From assembly GCF_947495285.1 (NCBI RefSeq), contig NZ_CANLXZ010000001.1, positions 62,001 through 126,000 on the forward strand: a stretch of DNA of 64,000 nt, written 5' to 3'. Numbering within the stretch: position 1 is the stretch's first letter; each line of letters starts with the position of its first letter. Origin of the DNA: an uncultured Nonlabens sp. (GTDB lineage Bacteria; Bacteroidota; Bacteroidia; Flavobacteriales; Flavobacteriaceae). Positions 35,667 through 44,182 of the stretch are shown here, in pieces. Below the pieces are notes generated by a model. The model made no database searches and was not told the origin of the DNA. It saw only the letters and a list, made by a program, of their open reading frames with translations. Both the position numbers and the translations under genes were made by a program.

Positions 35667-35725
35667 AATCAGAATAATTTATTGTAATTAATGATTACGC
35701 TAAAGCGAGATTGTAAAAAAAATAT

Positions 35726-36694
35726 ATGAGTTACTTAAATGCCACAGAAGAATTATATAGAGATGCCGCATTAGTTCCAGATGTAGGTTTGTGTTGTACC
35801 ACAAATCCGGTTTGGGAATTACCAGGTCTCAAAATTCCTAAAATCATGCAAGAGATGAATTACGGTTGTGGTTCTACGGTTCATGCTCGTGATTTGGGGA
35901 ACAGTCCACGCACACTTTATGTAGGAGTAGGTGGCGGCATGGAGTTATTACAATTTGCATATTTCTCTCGACAAAAAGGTGGCGTAGTAGGTGTCGATGT
36001 AGTTCCAGAAATGTTAGAAGCTTCCCGTAAAAATTTTAAAATTGCTGAGGACGAGAACGATTGGTTTAAAAGTGAGTTTGTAGAACTCTACAAAGGTGAT
36101 GCACTTCATTTACCGGTAGAGGATAATTCTATAGATGTAGCAGCTCAAAACTGCCTTTTTAACATTTTTAAAGAAGAAGACTTAAAGAAAGCCATTGAAG
36201 AAATGTACCGAGTTTTAAAACCACACGGTCGTCTGGTAATGAGCGATCCTACTTGTGAGCAGGAAATGAATGACACCTTAAGAAATGATGATCGTCTAAG
36301 AGCATTGTGTTTAAGCGGTTCGTTACCTATAAATAAATATGTAAAAGCATTAACTGATGTCGGTTTTGGAACTATCGAAATAAGAGCTAGAAAGCCATAC
36401 CGTATTTTAGATCCTAAACATTATCCTACAGAAGAGTTAATTTATATAGAATCCATTGAAGTTGCTGCAATAAAAGATCCTATGCCAGAAGATGGCCCTT
36501 GTATATTTACAGGAAAAGCGGCCATTTATTATGGAGAAGACCGTCAGTTTGATGACGGTAATGGTCATGTGTTAGTACAAAATCAGCCACTAGCCGTTTG
36601 TGATAAAACAGCTCAAGCACTCAAAGATTTAGGGCGTGATGATATCTACTTCAGTGAATCTACCTTTCATTACGATGGTGGTGGATGTTGCTAA
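35726..36694 (+). CDS. arsM: Arsenosugar-type arsenite methyltransferase ArsM
   Basis: A 322-residue SAM-dependent methyltransferase. SAM motif I is VGVGGGMELL (66-75), with VGVDVVPEML after it. Candidate arsenic-binding Cys lie in GLCCTTNP (23, 24), CGSTVHARD (48), QNCLFNIF and DPTCEQ. A C-terminal YDGGGCC adds a vicinal pair. The N-terminal LCCTTNPVWELPGLKIPKIM block is characteristic of the ArsS-associated group. Methylates As(III), giving the substrate for ArsS. The DUF2064 gene follows directly. Confidence 0.92.
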   Translation: MSYLNATEELYRDAALVPDVGLCCTTNPVWELPGLKIPKIMQEMNYGCGSTVHARDLGNSPRTLYVGVGGGMELLQFAYFSRQKGGVVGVDVVPEMLEASRKNFKIAEDENDWFKSEFVELYKGDALHLPVEDNSIDVAAQNCLFNIFKEEDLKKAIEEMYRVLKPHGRLVMSDPTCEQEMNDTLRNDDRLRALCLSGSLPINKYVKALTDVGFGTIEIRARKPYRILDPKHYPTEELIYIESIEVAAIKDPMPEDGPCIFTGKAAIYYGEDRQFDDGNGHVLVQNQPLAVCDKTAQALKDLGRDDIYFSESTFHYDGGGCC

Positions 36695-36718
36695 ATTCTC
36701 AAAAATAACAAAGTAGCT

Positions 36719-37402
36719 ATCAAAAAACAGTATTCAAATACAGCTATTCTTCTCTTTGCACAAACAGCAAAGCAAGACGCATTGCATAAACCGCTTGCTC
36801 ACAACAGCGACCTTATGGATGTGCTTAATCAAAATGTGCGTAAAACAGTAGAAGAAACTGGAATAGACTATTATCATTTTACAGAGAACGAACAGCGCGG
36901 TTTAGGATTTGGAGAACGCTTTTCAAATTCTGTTCAAGATGTTTTTAATAAAGGGTACACATCTGTTATTTGTCTAGGTAACGACACGCCTTTACTTACC
37001 GCTCAACTTATTAATGCTGCTGCAATTGCTTTAAATAAAGGCAAAGCGGTAAAAGGGAAATCCTTTGATGGAGGTCTTTATTTAATAGGTTTACAAAAAG
37101 ATAACTTTGATGTGGCAGCTTTTAAAGCTTTACCATGGCAGTCTTCTCTTCTTGCGATTGCTTTTCATGATTTCATTGCAGCACAAAACCGTGAATTAAA
37201 GGTATTACAGCCACTTGCCGATATTGATACACAAGAAGATCTAGAAAACTTTCTTGCAGGTAAAGATGCTCGCAATAGATTAATTAGATTATTGATTAGT
37301 ACGCTTTTGCATAAGCTGAATATCTACAAATTATACACACATCAAACTGTTTCTATCTCTTTGAAACAGCATTTAAATAAAGGATCACCAGTAGCTGCCT
37401 AA
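36719..37402 (+). CDS. DUF2064 glycosyltransferase-like protein of the ars cluster
   Basis: A nucleotide-diphospho-sugar-transferase-like protein (DUF2064), seen with ArsS/ArsM and possibly adding the sugar moiety. Features are TAILLFAQTAKQDALHKPLA, FGERFSNSVQDVF, VICLGNDTPLL and SFDGGLYLIGL. The start is odd: no ATG, GTG or TTG lies in frame between the arsM stop (36692) and TTG 36782, which would cut off the first beta strand AILLFAQ. I place it at ATC 36719 (then KKQYSNTAILLF); ATT 36695 is the alternative. The C-terminal 60 residues are basic and unlike the core. Family call good, start doubtful. Confidence 0.75.
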   Translation: MKKQYSNTAILLFAQTAKQDALHKPLAHNSDLMDVLNQNVRKTVEETGIDYYHFTENEQRGLGFGERFSNSVQDVFNKGYTSVICLGNDTPLLTAQLINAAAIALNKGKAVKGKSFDGGLYLIGLQKDNFDVAAFKALPWQSSLLAIAFHDFIAAQNRELKVLQPLADIDTQEDLENFLAGKDARNRLIRLLISTLLHKLNIYKLYTHQTVSISLKQHLNKGSPVAA

Positions 37403-37455
37403 ACTTTAAAGTAGCGGCATAAAGCCATTTGATTTCCATATTTTTAAAATTTTCC

Positions 37456-40400
37456 ATGAAAAGAATTACACTATTCATGCTACTCCTATGCAGTTACTTA
37501 GGAGCAGCACAAATTACAATTACAGGAACTGTAACTGATAGCGCAGGTGAGCCTATTGCTTTTGCAAATGTATCAGAACGCGGTATACAGAACGGTACCA
37601 CTACACAAACCGATGGAACTTATTCCATTATAGTAAATGATAATGCGATACTAGTCTTTTCTTATATAGGATATCAGACTTTTACCGCACCAGTAGTTGC
37701 GGGAGAGGCATTAAACATAGTCCTAGAAGAAGGAGATGCTCTAGACGCAATAGTAGTAACAGCACTAGGTGTAAAAAGACAAGAACGCGAGTTAGGATAT
37801 GCAGTACAAACTCTGGATACAGAACAAATTCAAGAAGTAAAGGCAGTCAACTTTGTAGATAATTTACAAGCTAAAGTTGCAGGAATATCCGTAACGCCTG
37901 GAGCAACTGGTGTAGGATCTTCTTCTAAAATCACGATACGTGGTGAGGCGAGTTTTTCTAATAACAATCCGCTATTTATTGTAGATGGAACGCCTGTAAA
38001 TAACAATACGGTTTTTAATTTTACTAATGAGGCTGCAGCTGGTTTTCAAGAAGTAGATTTTGGTAATGGAGCTGGTGAAATAAATCAAGACGACATCGCT
38101 AGTGTTTCTGTTCTTAAAGGTCCAGCAGCAGCAGCACTTTATGGAACTCGTGCAGCAAATGGTGCGATTATTATTGAAACAAAATCTGGTAGAAAGCAAA
38201 AAGGAATGGGTGTTTCTTATAACACAAGTTTCTTTGTAGATAGCGCATTTAAACTTCCAGAATTTCAAAATGAATTCGGTCAAGGGCAAGGTGGCGTTTT
38301 TGAATATGTCGATGGTTTAGGTGGTGGAACCAGTGATTTTATCACCTATTCTTGGGGCCCACGATTAGATCAAGGCATTTTGATACCGCAATTTGATAGT
38401 CCTGTGACCTTACCAGATGGAACAGTAGTACGCGGTGGGGACACTTCTTTATACAGTGGATTACCTATTACACCTACAGAGTTTAGAAGTAATCCAGATA
38501 ATCTTAAGGATTTTTATAATACCGGTTATACATCTATTAATAACATTGCTGTGTCTAACGGTTTTGAAAAAGGTGATTACCGTTTAAGTTTTACAGATTT
38601 ACGTAGTGAGAGTATAATTCCAGGCGTAGACTTAGATCGTCAGACGGTGGCAGCAAAGCTCAATTTCATGCCTGGCGATAAAACTACCATACGATCCAGT
38701 ATCAACTATGTGAATAGTGCATCTGGTAACCGTCCATCTAATGGTTATGGAAGTGAAAACGTAAACTACTCGCTTGTCGCATGGGGTCCACGTTCTTTAA
38801 ATATAGATAGCCTGAGAGATTACTGGCAGCCAGGTCTTGAAGGATCGCAGCAATACTCATTTAACTATTCTTTCTTTGATAATCCGTTTTTTATATTAAA
38901 TGAAAACACGAACAGTTTTGGTCGTGATCGATTGTTTGGTAATATCTCGCTTTCGCGACAGCTAACACCAGAGCTTACTGCAACTGTGCGCACAGGAATG
39001 GATTACAGTAGTGAGAAACGTCGTTTTAAACGTAATTTTTCTACAAACCGTTTTAGAAATGGAGCTTATGCAGAGCATGATGTGTTTTACAGAGAGATCA
39101 ACACAGACTTCTTACTTAATTATAAAAAGCAATTTGGTGATGTGAAATTTGACGCGAGTGTAGGTGGAAATAGATTGTCACAAAATGCCTCTACTTCTCA
39201 GTCACAAACAACAAGTCTTGCGCTGCCGGGAATCTTTTCATTAAATAATGCGGCGAGTCCTATCGAGAGTTTTGGATTTAGAAGTGAGAAAAGGATTAAT
39301 AGTTTATACGCATTTGCAAAAGCAGGATACAAAAATTTTATATACCTAGACGTAACGGCACGTAACGACTGGTCCAGCGCACTCGCAACACCTTTCACGG
39401 CAGATAATACTTCCTTTTTCTATCCTTCAGTTTCTTCAAGTTTTATATTGAGCAATATGGTAGACTTACCTAAAGCAATTGATTTTGCAAAAATCAGAGC
39501 CAGTTATGCACAAGTAGGAAATGACACAAACCCATACCAGACGCAAGGAACTTTTATCTCACAGACTAATGTAAACTCACAGCCTACTTTCAGTAATCAA
39601 GATTTTATACCTAATCAAAACTTAAGACCAGAAACTACTTCTAGTGTGGAGATAGGTTTTGACGTTCGTTTCTTAAAACAACGTGTGAATTTAGATTTCA
39701 CTTATTATAATGCTTTAACTAAGGATCAAATACTTTCATTGCCTATAGGTATTGCATCAGGTTTCAGTCAGCAGGTTGTAAATGCAGGAGCTGTTAGAAC
39801 GCAAGGTGTGGAGATCGTTTTAAACACGATTCCAGTGAGGACTCAGGACTTTGAATGGAGTTCTACCGTAAACTTTGCAAGTAGTAGAGCAATTGTGGAA
39901 GAATTACCACAAGATGAAGGAAGATTAACTCTTGCTTACTCCAGAGTTTATGACAGTCAGAATCAAACCGTGTGGCATCAGGTAGAAGAAGGTGGTCGTG
40001 TTGGTGACCTTTATGGAACTGGTTATTTGAGAAATGAAAATGGAGATTTTGTTTTAAACGATCAAGGACGTTTTATATCAGATCCTGAGCTTAAGAAATT
40101 AGGAAATTATAATGCAGATTTTACAATGGGATTCAATAATTCTTTTACATACAAGAATTGGGATGCTTCATTTTTATTAGACTGGAGACATGGTGGAATC
40201 ATCGTTTCTAGAACTCTTGCACTTGCTGGTGTAGGTGGACAGTTAGAAGAAACCGCAAACAGATCTCAAAATATCACTATCGATGGCGTAATTAATACTG
40301 GTACAGCAGAAAATCCAAATTTTGTTCAAAACACTATCGCACTATCGCCTGAAACCTATTACAGAGATTTCTATAACCGTAATGAAGAAGAGAACAATAC

Positions 40401-40662
40401 GTATGACGCGAGTTATTTAAAATTACGTCAGTTCTCTATAGGTTACAGTTTTAATTTAAACGAAGGCGCTTTGGGACTATTTAATAATGGTGCTGAAATG
40501 CGAGTGTCTTTAATAGGAAGAAACCTTTTCGCAATAAGCGAGATTCCACATTTTGATCCAGAGCAGCTTGCCGTTCAAGGTCAAGGTTTTGTAAGTGGTG
40601 TAGAAGACATGTCTTACGCCTCAACGAGAAGTTTTGGTATCAAGGCTGGAATTAACTTTTAA
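37456..40662 (+). CDS. SusC/RagA TonB-linked transporter (ars locus)
   Basis: A 1068-residue outer-membrane transporter, taken from ATG 37456 (MKRITLFMLLLCSYLGAAQ signal). CarboxypepD_reg domain (GTVTDSAGEPIAFANV), TonB-box-like DAIVVTALGVKRQERELGYA, plug (LQAKVAGISVTPGATGVG, VLKGPAAAALYGTRAANG), and barrel ending FGIKAGINF. It pairs with the SusD-like gene at 40826. Placed directly after the arsenosugar genes, 53 bp from the DUF2064 gene, so it may import or export-recover an organoarsenic or sugar compound; substrate is inferred only. Confidence 0.93.
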   Translation: MKRITLFMLLLCSYLGAAQITITGTVTDSAGEPIAFANVSERGIQNGTTTQTDGTYSIIVNDNAILVFSYIGYQTFTAPVVAGEALNIVLEEGDALDAIVVTALGVKRQERELGYAVQTLDTEQIQEVKAVNFVDNLQAKVAGISVTPGATGVGSSSKITIRGEASFSNNNPLFIVDGTPVNNNTVFNFTNEAAAGFQEVDFGNGAGEINQDDIASVSVLKGPAAAALYGTRAANGAIIIETKSGRKQKGMGVSYNTSFFVDSAFKLPEFQNEFGQGQGGVFEYVDGLGGGTSDFITYSWGPRLDQGILIPQFDSPVTLPDGTVVRGGDTSLYSGLPITPTEFRSNPDNLKDFYNTGYTSINNIAVSNGFEKGDYRLSFTDLRSESIIPGVDLDRQTVAAKLNFMPGDKTTIRSSINYVNSASGNRPSNGYGSENVNYSLVAWGPRSLNIDSLRDYWQPGLEGSQQYSFNYSFFDNPFFILNENTNSFGRDRLFGNISLSRQLTPELTATVRTGMDYSSEKRRFKRNFSTNRFRNGAYAEHDVFYREINTDFLLNYKKQFGDVKFDASVGGNRLSQNASTSQSQTTSLALPGIFSLNNAASPIESFGFRSEKRINSLYAFAKAGYKNFIYLDVTARNDWSSALATPFTADNTSFFYPSVSSSFILSNMVDLPKAIDFAKIRASYAQVGNDTNPYQTQGTFISQTNVNSQPTFSNQDFIPNQNLRPETTSSVEIGFDVRFLKQRVNLDFTYYNALTKDQILSLPIGIASGFSQQVVNAGAVRTQGVEIVLNTIPVRTQDFEWSSTVNFASSRAIVEELPQDEGRLTLAYSRVYDSQNQTVWHQVEEGGRVGDLYGTGYLRNENGDFVLNDQGRFISDPELKKLGNYNADFTMGFNNSFTYKNWDASFLLDWRHGGIIVSRTLALAGVGGQLEETANRSQNITIDGVINTGTAENPNFVQNTIALSPETYYRDFYNRNEEENNTYDASYLKLRQFSIGYSFNLNEGALGLFNNGAEMRVSLIGRNLFAISEIPHFDPEQLAVQGQGFVSGVEDMSYASTRSFGIKAGINF

Positions 40663-40679
40663 AAGATGGATACGTGTTC

Positions 40680-40695
40680 CGCTTTCGCGAAAGCA
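40680..40695. repeat. Palindrome CGCTTTCGCGAAAGCA, intergenic
   Basis: Perfect 14-bp core 40681-40694, 18 bp after the SusC-like stop and before the SusD-like gene. Confidence 0.93.
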
Positions 40696-40730
40696 GAACA
40701 ACCATCAAACAACAGAGAATAATAAAATTA

Positions 40731-40802
40731 ATGCCAGTTCGAGCGAGAGTCGAGAACGATTAATGATCGAGAATCTATAAAGAGGTTTCGACTATCGCTC
40801 AA
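40731..40802. repeat. Dispersed intergenic repeat with inverted ends
   Basis: CAGTTCGAGCGAGAGTCGAG near 40735-40754 is partly matched in inverse by TTTCGACTATCGCTCAACC at 40785-40803, giving an imperfect hairpin in the susC-susD intergenic stretch. The left half recurs at about 42397 and 42532. Confidence 0.7.
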
Positions 40803-40825
40803 CCAAGCATTTAAACAATATAAAA

Positions 40826-42280
40826 ATGAAAAACTTAACAAAATACAGTCTATTACTTCTAGCTTTTATAAGCGTAGTGATCATTTCCTGCACCGCTGAT
40901 TTTGAAGAAATAAATACCAACCCTAATGCGCCAGTAAGCGTGCAACCTAGCTTTTTACTAAGGCAGGTAATTTATAATTATGGAGAAGAAATGTCTTATG
41001 AAGGCTTTGTCGCTGGTGGCTTGCTGAGCCAGCACATGACAGCTTTTGATTTTAACCTATTCGGTAGGCATGATTTAAAAAGTCCGCAATTAGGTGGTAA
41101 TCCATGGCCTATCTTTTACAGAAACTTGAGAGATAATGAATTAATCATCACTCAGTCAAGAGAGACGCCAGCATTTGCTGTTTATGAAGGTCCTGCCTTG
41201 ATTTACAAAGCATATATGAGTGCAGCGTTGACTGATATTTTTGGGGACGTTCCTTATTCTGAGGCTTTCAGAGGTCTGGACGGTATAGTACAGCCTAAAT
41301 ATGATCTTCAAGAAGATGTGTATTTACAACCTGGAGGGATTTTAGATAATCTTGATCAAGGAATTGCTGCAATAGAAAATTATACTGGTGCGATTGCATT
41401 AGAAGGCGATGTTCTTTTTAACGGTGATCTGGATGGTTGGGTACGATTTGCAAACAGTTTGAAGATAAAAGCGTTAATGCGTATATCAGCAAGAGAAAAC
41501 GTCAATGCACGTTTACAGAACTTGTTTGATGACCAGAATTACATCAGTACAAACTCACAAAATGCAGTGTTTAACTTCTCAGATAATGAGCCAAATAATT
41601 TCCGTATGGCGCGATTGAGAGCTGGAGATTTTGGAAACTTTGCTATGAGTGAGACGATGGAAGAAATACTAGAAGGTTTAAACGACGCACGTATCAACGT
41701 TCTTTTTAGACCTAGAGTTAATAATGGCAATGGCGAAGATTTTAATGGAATTCTCAATGGTATAGATGCATCATCTAGTACACCAGATTTTGGAGATTTC
41801 TCTCAAGCAGGAACTATTTTTAGAGAAAATACAGGTATGCTAGATGCTAATTACATGACCGCGTGGGAAACTAACTTTCTACTTGCTGAGGCAGCCGAAA
41901 GAGGTCTTATCTCAGCATCTGCTCAAACGCTATATGAAACAGGAGTGACACAAGCTCACGAATATTGGAATACCACCTTACCAGCAAACTATCTGAATAC
42001 AGAAGCCGCTTATGGAGCAAATGGTAATGATCCTATAGAACAGATCATTACACAAAAGTGGCTCTCAAGCATGATCAACGGTTATGAAGGATGGATTGAA
42101 TACCGTCGTACAGGTTTTCCTGTATTAAAAACACTTCAAGCAAGTTTAAATAACAACTTAATCCCAGTAAGAATGCCTTATCCTGCAGAGGAGGCATCTC
42201 TTAATACTGATAATTATAATGTTGCTGCTGGAGCAACTAATGTTAATAGTATTAACGCGCCAGTATGGTGGGATGAGTAG
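40826..42280 (+). CDS. SusD/RagB-like nutrient-binding lipoprotein (ars locus)
   Basis: A 484-residue surface lipoprotein (LLLAFISVVIISC lipobox). TADFEEINTNPNAPVSVQPS and the YKAYMSAALTDIFGDVPYSE segment are typical of the SusD-like subfamily with shorter loops; the C-terminus has GYEGWIEYRRTGFPVL and ends INAPVWWDE. It should cap the SusC-like barrel encoded upstream. Diverged from the starch SusD at 19601, so a different ligand is expected. Confidence 0.92.
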   Translation: MKNLTKYSLLLLAFISVVIISCTADFEEINTNPNAPVSVQPSFLLRQVIYNYGEEMSYEGFVAGGLLSQHMTAFDFNLFGRHDLKSPQLGGNPWPIFYRNLRDNELIITQSRETPAFAVYEGPALIYKAYMSAALTDIFGDVPYSEAFRGLDGIVQPKYDLQEDVYLQPGGILDNLDQGIAAIENYTGAIALEGDVLFNGDLDGWVRFANSLKIKALMRISARENVNARLQNLFDDQNYISTNSQNAVFNFSDNEPNNFRMARLRAGDFGNFAMSETMEEILEGLNDARINVLFRPRVNNGNGEDFNGILNGIDASSSTPDFGDFSQAGTIFRENTGMLDANYMTAWETNFLLAEAAERGLISASAQTLYETGVTQAHEYWNTTLPANYLNTEAAYGANGNDPIEQIITQKWLSSMINGYEGWIEYRRTGFPVLKTLQASLNNNLIPVRMPYPAEEASLNTDNYNVAAGATNVNSINAPVWWDE

Positions 42281-42796
42281 GAAAAAATAAAAACAAAACT
42301 AAAAATCAATAAGAACTTGAACTCGAATTTAAAAGAGTGAGCATTGAGGCAAGCGAAATGCGGTTTTCAAATTAAAATAAAACACCTATTTGAGCGAGAG
42401 TCGAGAAAGTTAAAAGCAAAGAACCAACCTGTGAGGTTTTGACCTTTTTAGAAGTTTGAAATTAAAAAAAGAACCTTTTTAGGCAACCTCACAGGTTTTA
42501 AGCATAAAGATTGATTTGAAAAATGATGTCAGTTCGAGCGAGAGTCGAGAACAAATACATGTCGAGATTCAAGATTCAGGACTTGTAATGAATGTTTTTT
42601 GATTTTTACTCTTTTAAAAAAGCATCTGGTTACAAATCGATAAAGGTAGAAACCGATTGCGCCCTGCGGCAGAATGACAATTAAATTAGATTCTGTATTA
42701 AGTGCCGAAACTCAAAATTAACAAATGAAATTGTGTGATAAACATTGAATAAGTAATTTAAAAAATCATTCTCGACTGCGCTCGAATTGACATTTT
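42281..42796. repeat. Intergenic cluster of dispersed repeats
   Basis: No gene in these 516 bp. It holds GAGCGAGAGTCGAGAA copies near 42396 and 42537, AACCTGTGAGGTT/AACCTCACAGGTT (about 42427 and 42485), a TGCGGCAGAATGACA piece near 42665 (also related to 46636), and an inverted copy TTCTCGACTGCGCTCGAATT near 42770. The outer copies at 42530 and 42770 face each other. Confidence 0.75.
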
Positions 42797-42832
42797 CTTA
42801 AACTTAAACTTAAACTTAAACTTAAACTTAAA
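42797..42832. repeat. Hexanucleotide array (CTTAAA)6 abutting a start codon
   Basis: Six perfect CTTAAA units end directly before GTG 42833. Units are in frame with the symporter (Leu-Lys repeats if translated), and an in-frame TGA at 42788 lies upstream, so the array itself probably forms the ribosome-approach region. Confidence 0.92.
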
Positions 42833-44182
42833 GTGGATTTCCTAACCCAGACATCAACCTTACAATGGTTAATCATAATAGCGAGTAGTGTGATATTTTT
42901 CATACTGGCGCCGTATGCAAAAGATGTTGGTACATTCTTTAAGGCACAGCATCGCGGCAAGCAACCTAATATGGTCATGCTTACAGGAAGTTTGATTATC
43001 TCTTGGATTTTTGCAAAAAGTATTACTAATGCAGCTAACTTAGGGTTAGAATTTGGTCTAGTCGGTGGCGTCGCTTATGCTGGTTATTATCTCTCCTTTG
43101 CAGTAGCAGGAATTATTATATATCAATTAAGAACACAAGGTAACTATACCAGTATCCATCATTTTTTAACCGATAAATATGGTAAACGAGCCGTAGGTTT
43201 ATTTTCTATTCTTATTAGTTTTAGACTGTTCAATGAAGTCTGGTCTAATACGATGGTTATCGGGACCTACTTTGGAGAAATGGGAACTACAGCTTATTAT
43301 GCTGCGATAATTGTGTTTACAGTAATGACACTAGCCTATACTTTAAAAGGAGGATTAAGCAGTTCGATTTTTACCGATGTCATTCAGATGGTTTTGTTTT
43401 CTATATTATTAATGATCATTCTAGGAGTCATTTTTGCCCAGCCATCTACAGATGTAGGTAGAATGATGACTAGCGGTACTTGGTCCATGGAATTAGGATT
43501 GAACCTGTTTTTTGCCGCAATTTTACAAAGTTTTAGTTATCCGTTTCATGATCCAGTATTAACAGATCGCGGTTTTATAACCGATGCTAAAACTATGCGC
43601 AAAAGTTATCTTTGGGCAGCAGTTTTAGGCGGTATATGTATTGTTTTATTTAGTCTGGTAGGTGTGTATGCACAACAATCAGGATTACAAGGTCAGGCAG
43701 CAGTTGAGGTAGCAAAAAAGTTAGGAGTAGTTTTGTTACTCATTATCAATTTTATTATGATTACCAGCGCAGCAAGTACTTTAGATAGTACTTTTTCTAG
43801 CTTTTCAAAAATGCTAACGATCGATTTAAATTTAGGGAAAACAGTTTCATTCGGTAGAATCATGATGATTCTTGTCGCAGTTCTAGGTACTATTCCTGTA
43901 TTCCTTGATGCAGAAATATTAAGTGCCACTACCATAAGTGGTACTATGGTTATAGGTTTAACACCAGTATTTGTTTTATGGAAAATGAAAGTACCTAGAG
44001 TAAGTTATTTTCTATCGGTAACTTGTGGGCTAGTTTTTGGTACTTTACTCGTTCTGGGCTGGTTGCCAGAAAGCTTGATTTTTACCTCAGGAAGATACTC
44101 AGTTCTCTTATGGATTAACATTTATGGAATATTAATTAGTTTCCTTTTATTTTTAATACCGGCATGGATAAAAAGATTTTAG
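42833..44182 (+). CDS. Sodium:solute symporter family transporter
   Basis: An inner-membrane SSS-family protein, 449 residues, with about 12-13 hydrophobic helices. Family segments are FLTDKYGKRAVGLFSILISF, YTLKGGLSSSIFTDVIQMVL and SAASTLDSTFSSFSKM (the sodium-site helix region). The start is GTG 42833 for lack of any other in-frame start before the upstream stop. The C-terminus overlaps the phosphoesterase gene by 19 bp, so the two are coupled. With the SusCD pair upstream it completes an outer-to-inner membrane import route; solute unknown. Confidence 0.88.
   Translation: MDFLTQTSTLQWLIIIASSVIFFILAPYAKDVGTFFKAQHRGKQPNMVMLTGSLIISWIFAKSITNAANLGLEFGLVGGVAYAGYYLSFAVAGIIIYQLRTQGNYTSIHHFLTDKYGKRAVGLFSILISFRLFNEVWSNTMVIGTYFGEMGTTAYYAAIIVFTVMTLAYTLKGGLSSSIFTDVIQMVLFSILLMIILGVIFAQPSTDVGRMMTSGTWSMELGLNLFFAAILQSFSYPFHDPVLTDRGFITDAKTMRKSYLWAAVLGGICIVLFSLVGVYAQQSGLQGQAAVEVAKKLGVVLLLIINFIMITSAASTLDSTFSSFSKMLTIDLNLGKTVSFGRIMMILVAVLGTIPVFLDAEILSATTISGTMVIGLTPVFVLWKMKVPRVSYFLSVTCGLVFGTLLVLGWLPESLIFTSGRYSVLLWINIYGILISFLLFLIPAWIKRF

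Noticed and set aside
37429-37455. Start of the ars-locus SusC-like gene at 37429
   Set aside because: Non-ATG start giving MISIFLKFS before a perfect signal peptide that begins at ATG 37456.
38946-38960. CTCGCTTTCGCGACAGC as another palindrome copy
   Set aside because: Right half is not symmetric (GACAGC); kept out of the count as a possible chance match in the SusC-like gene.
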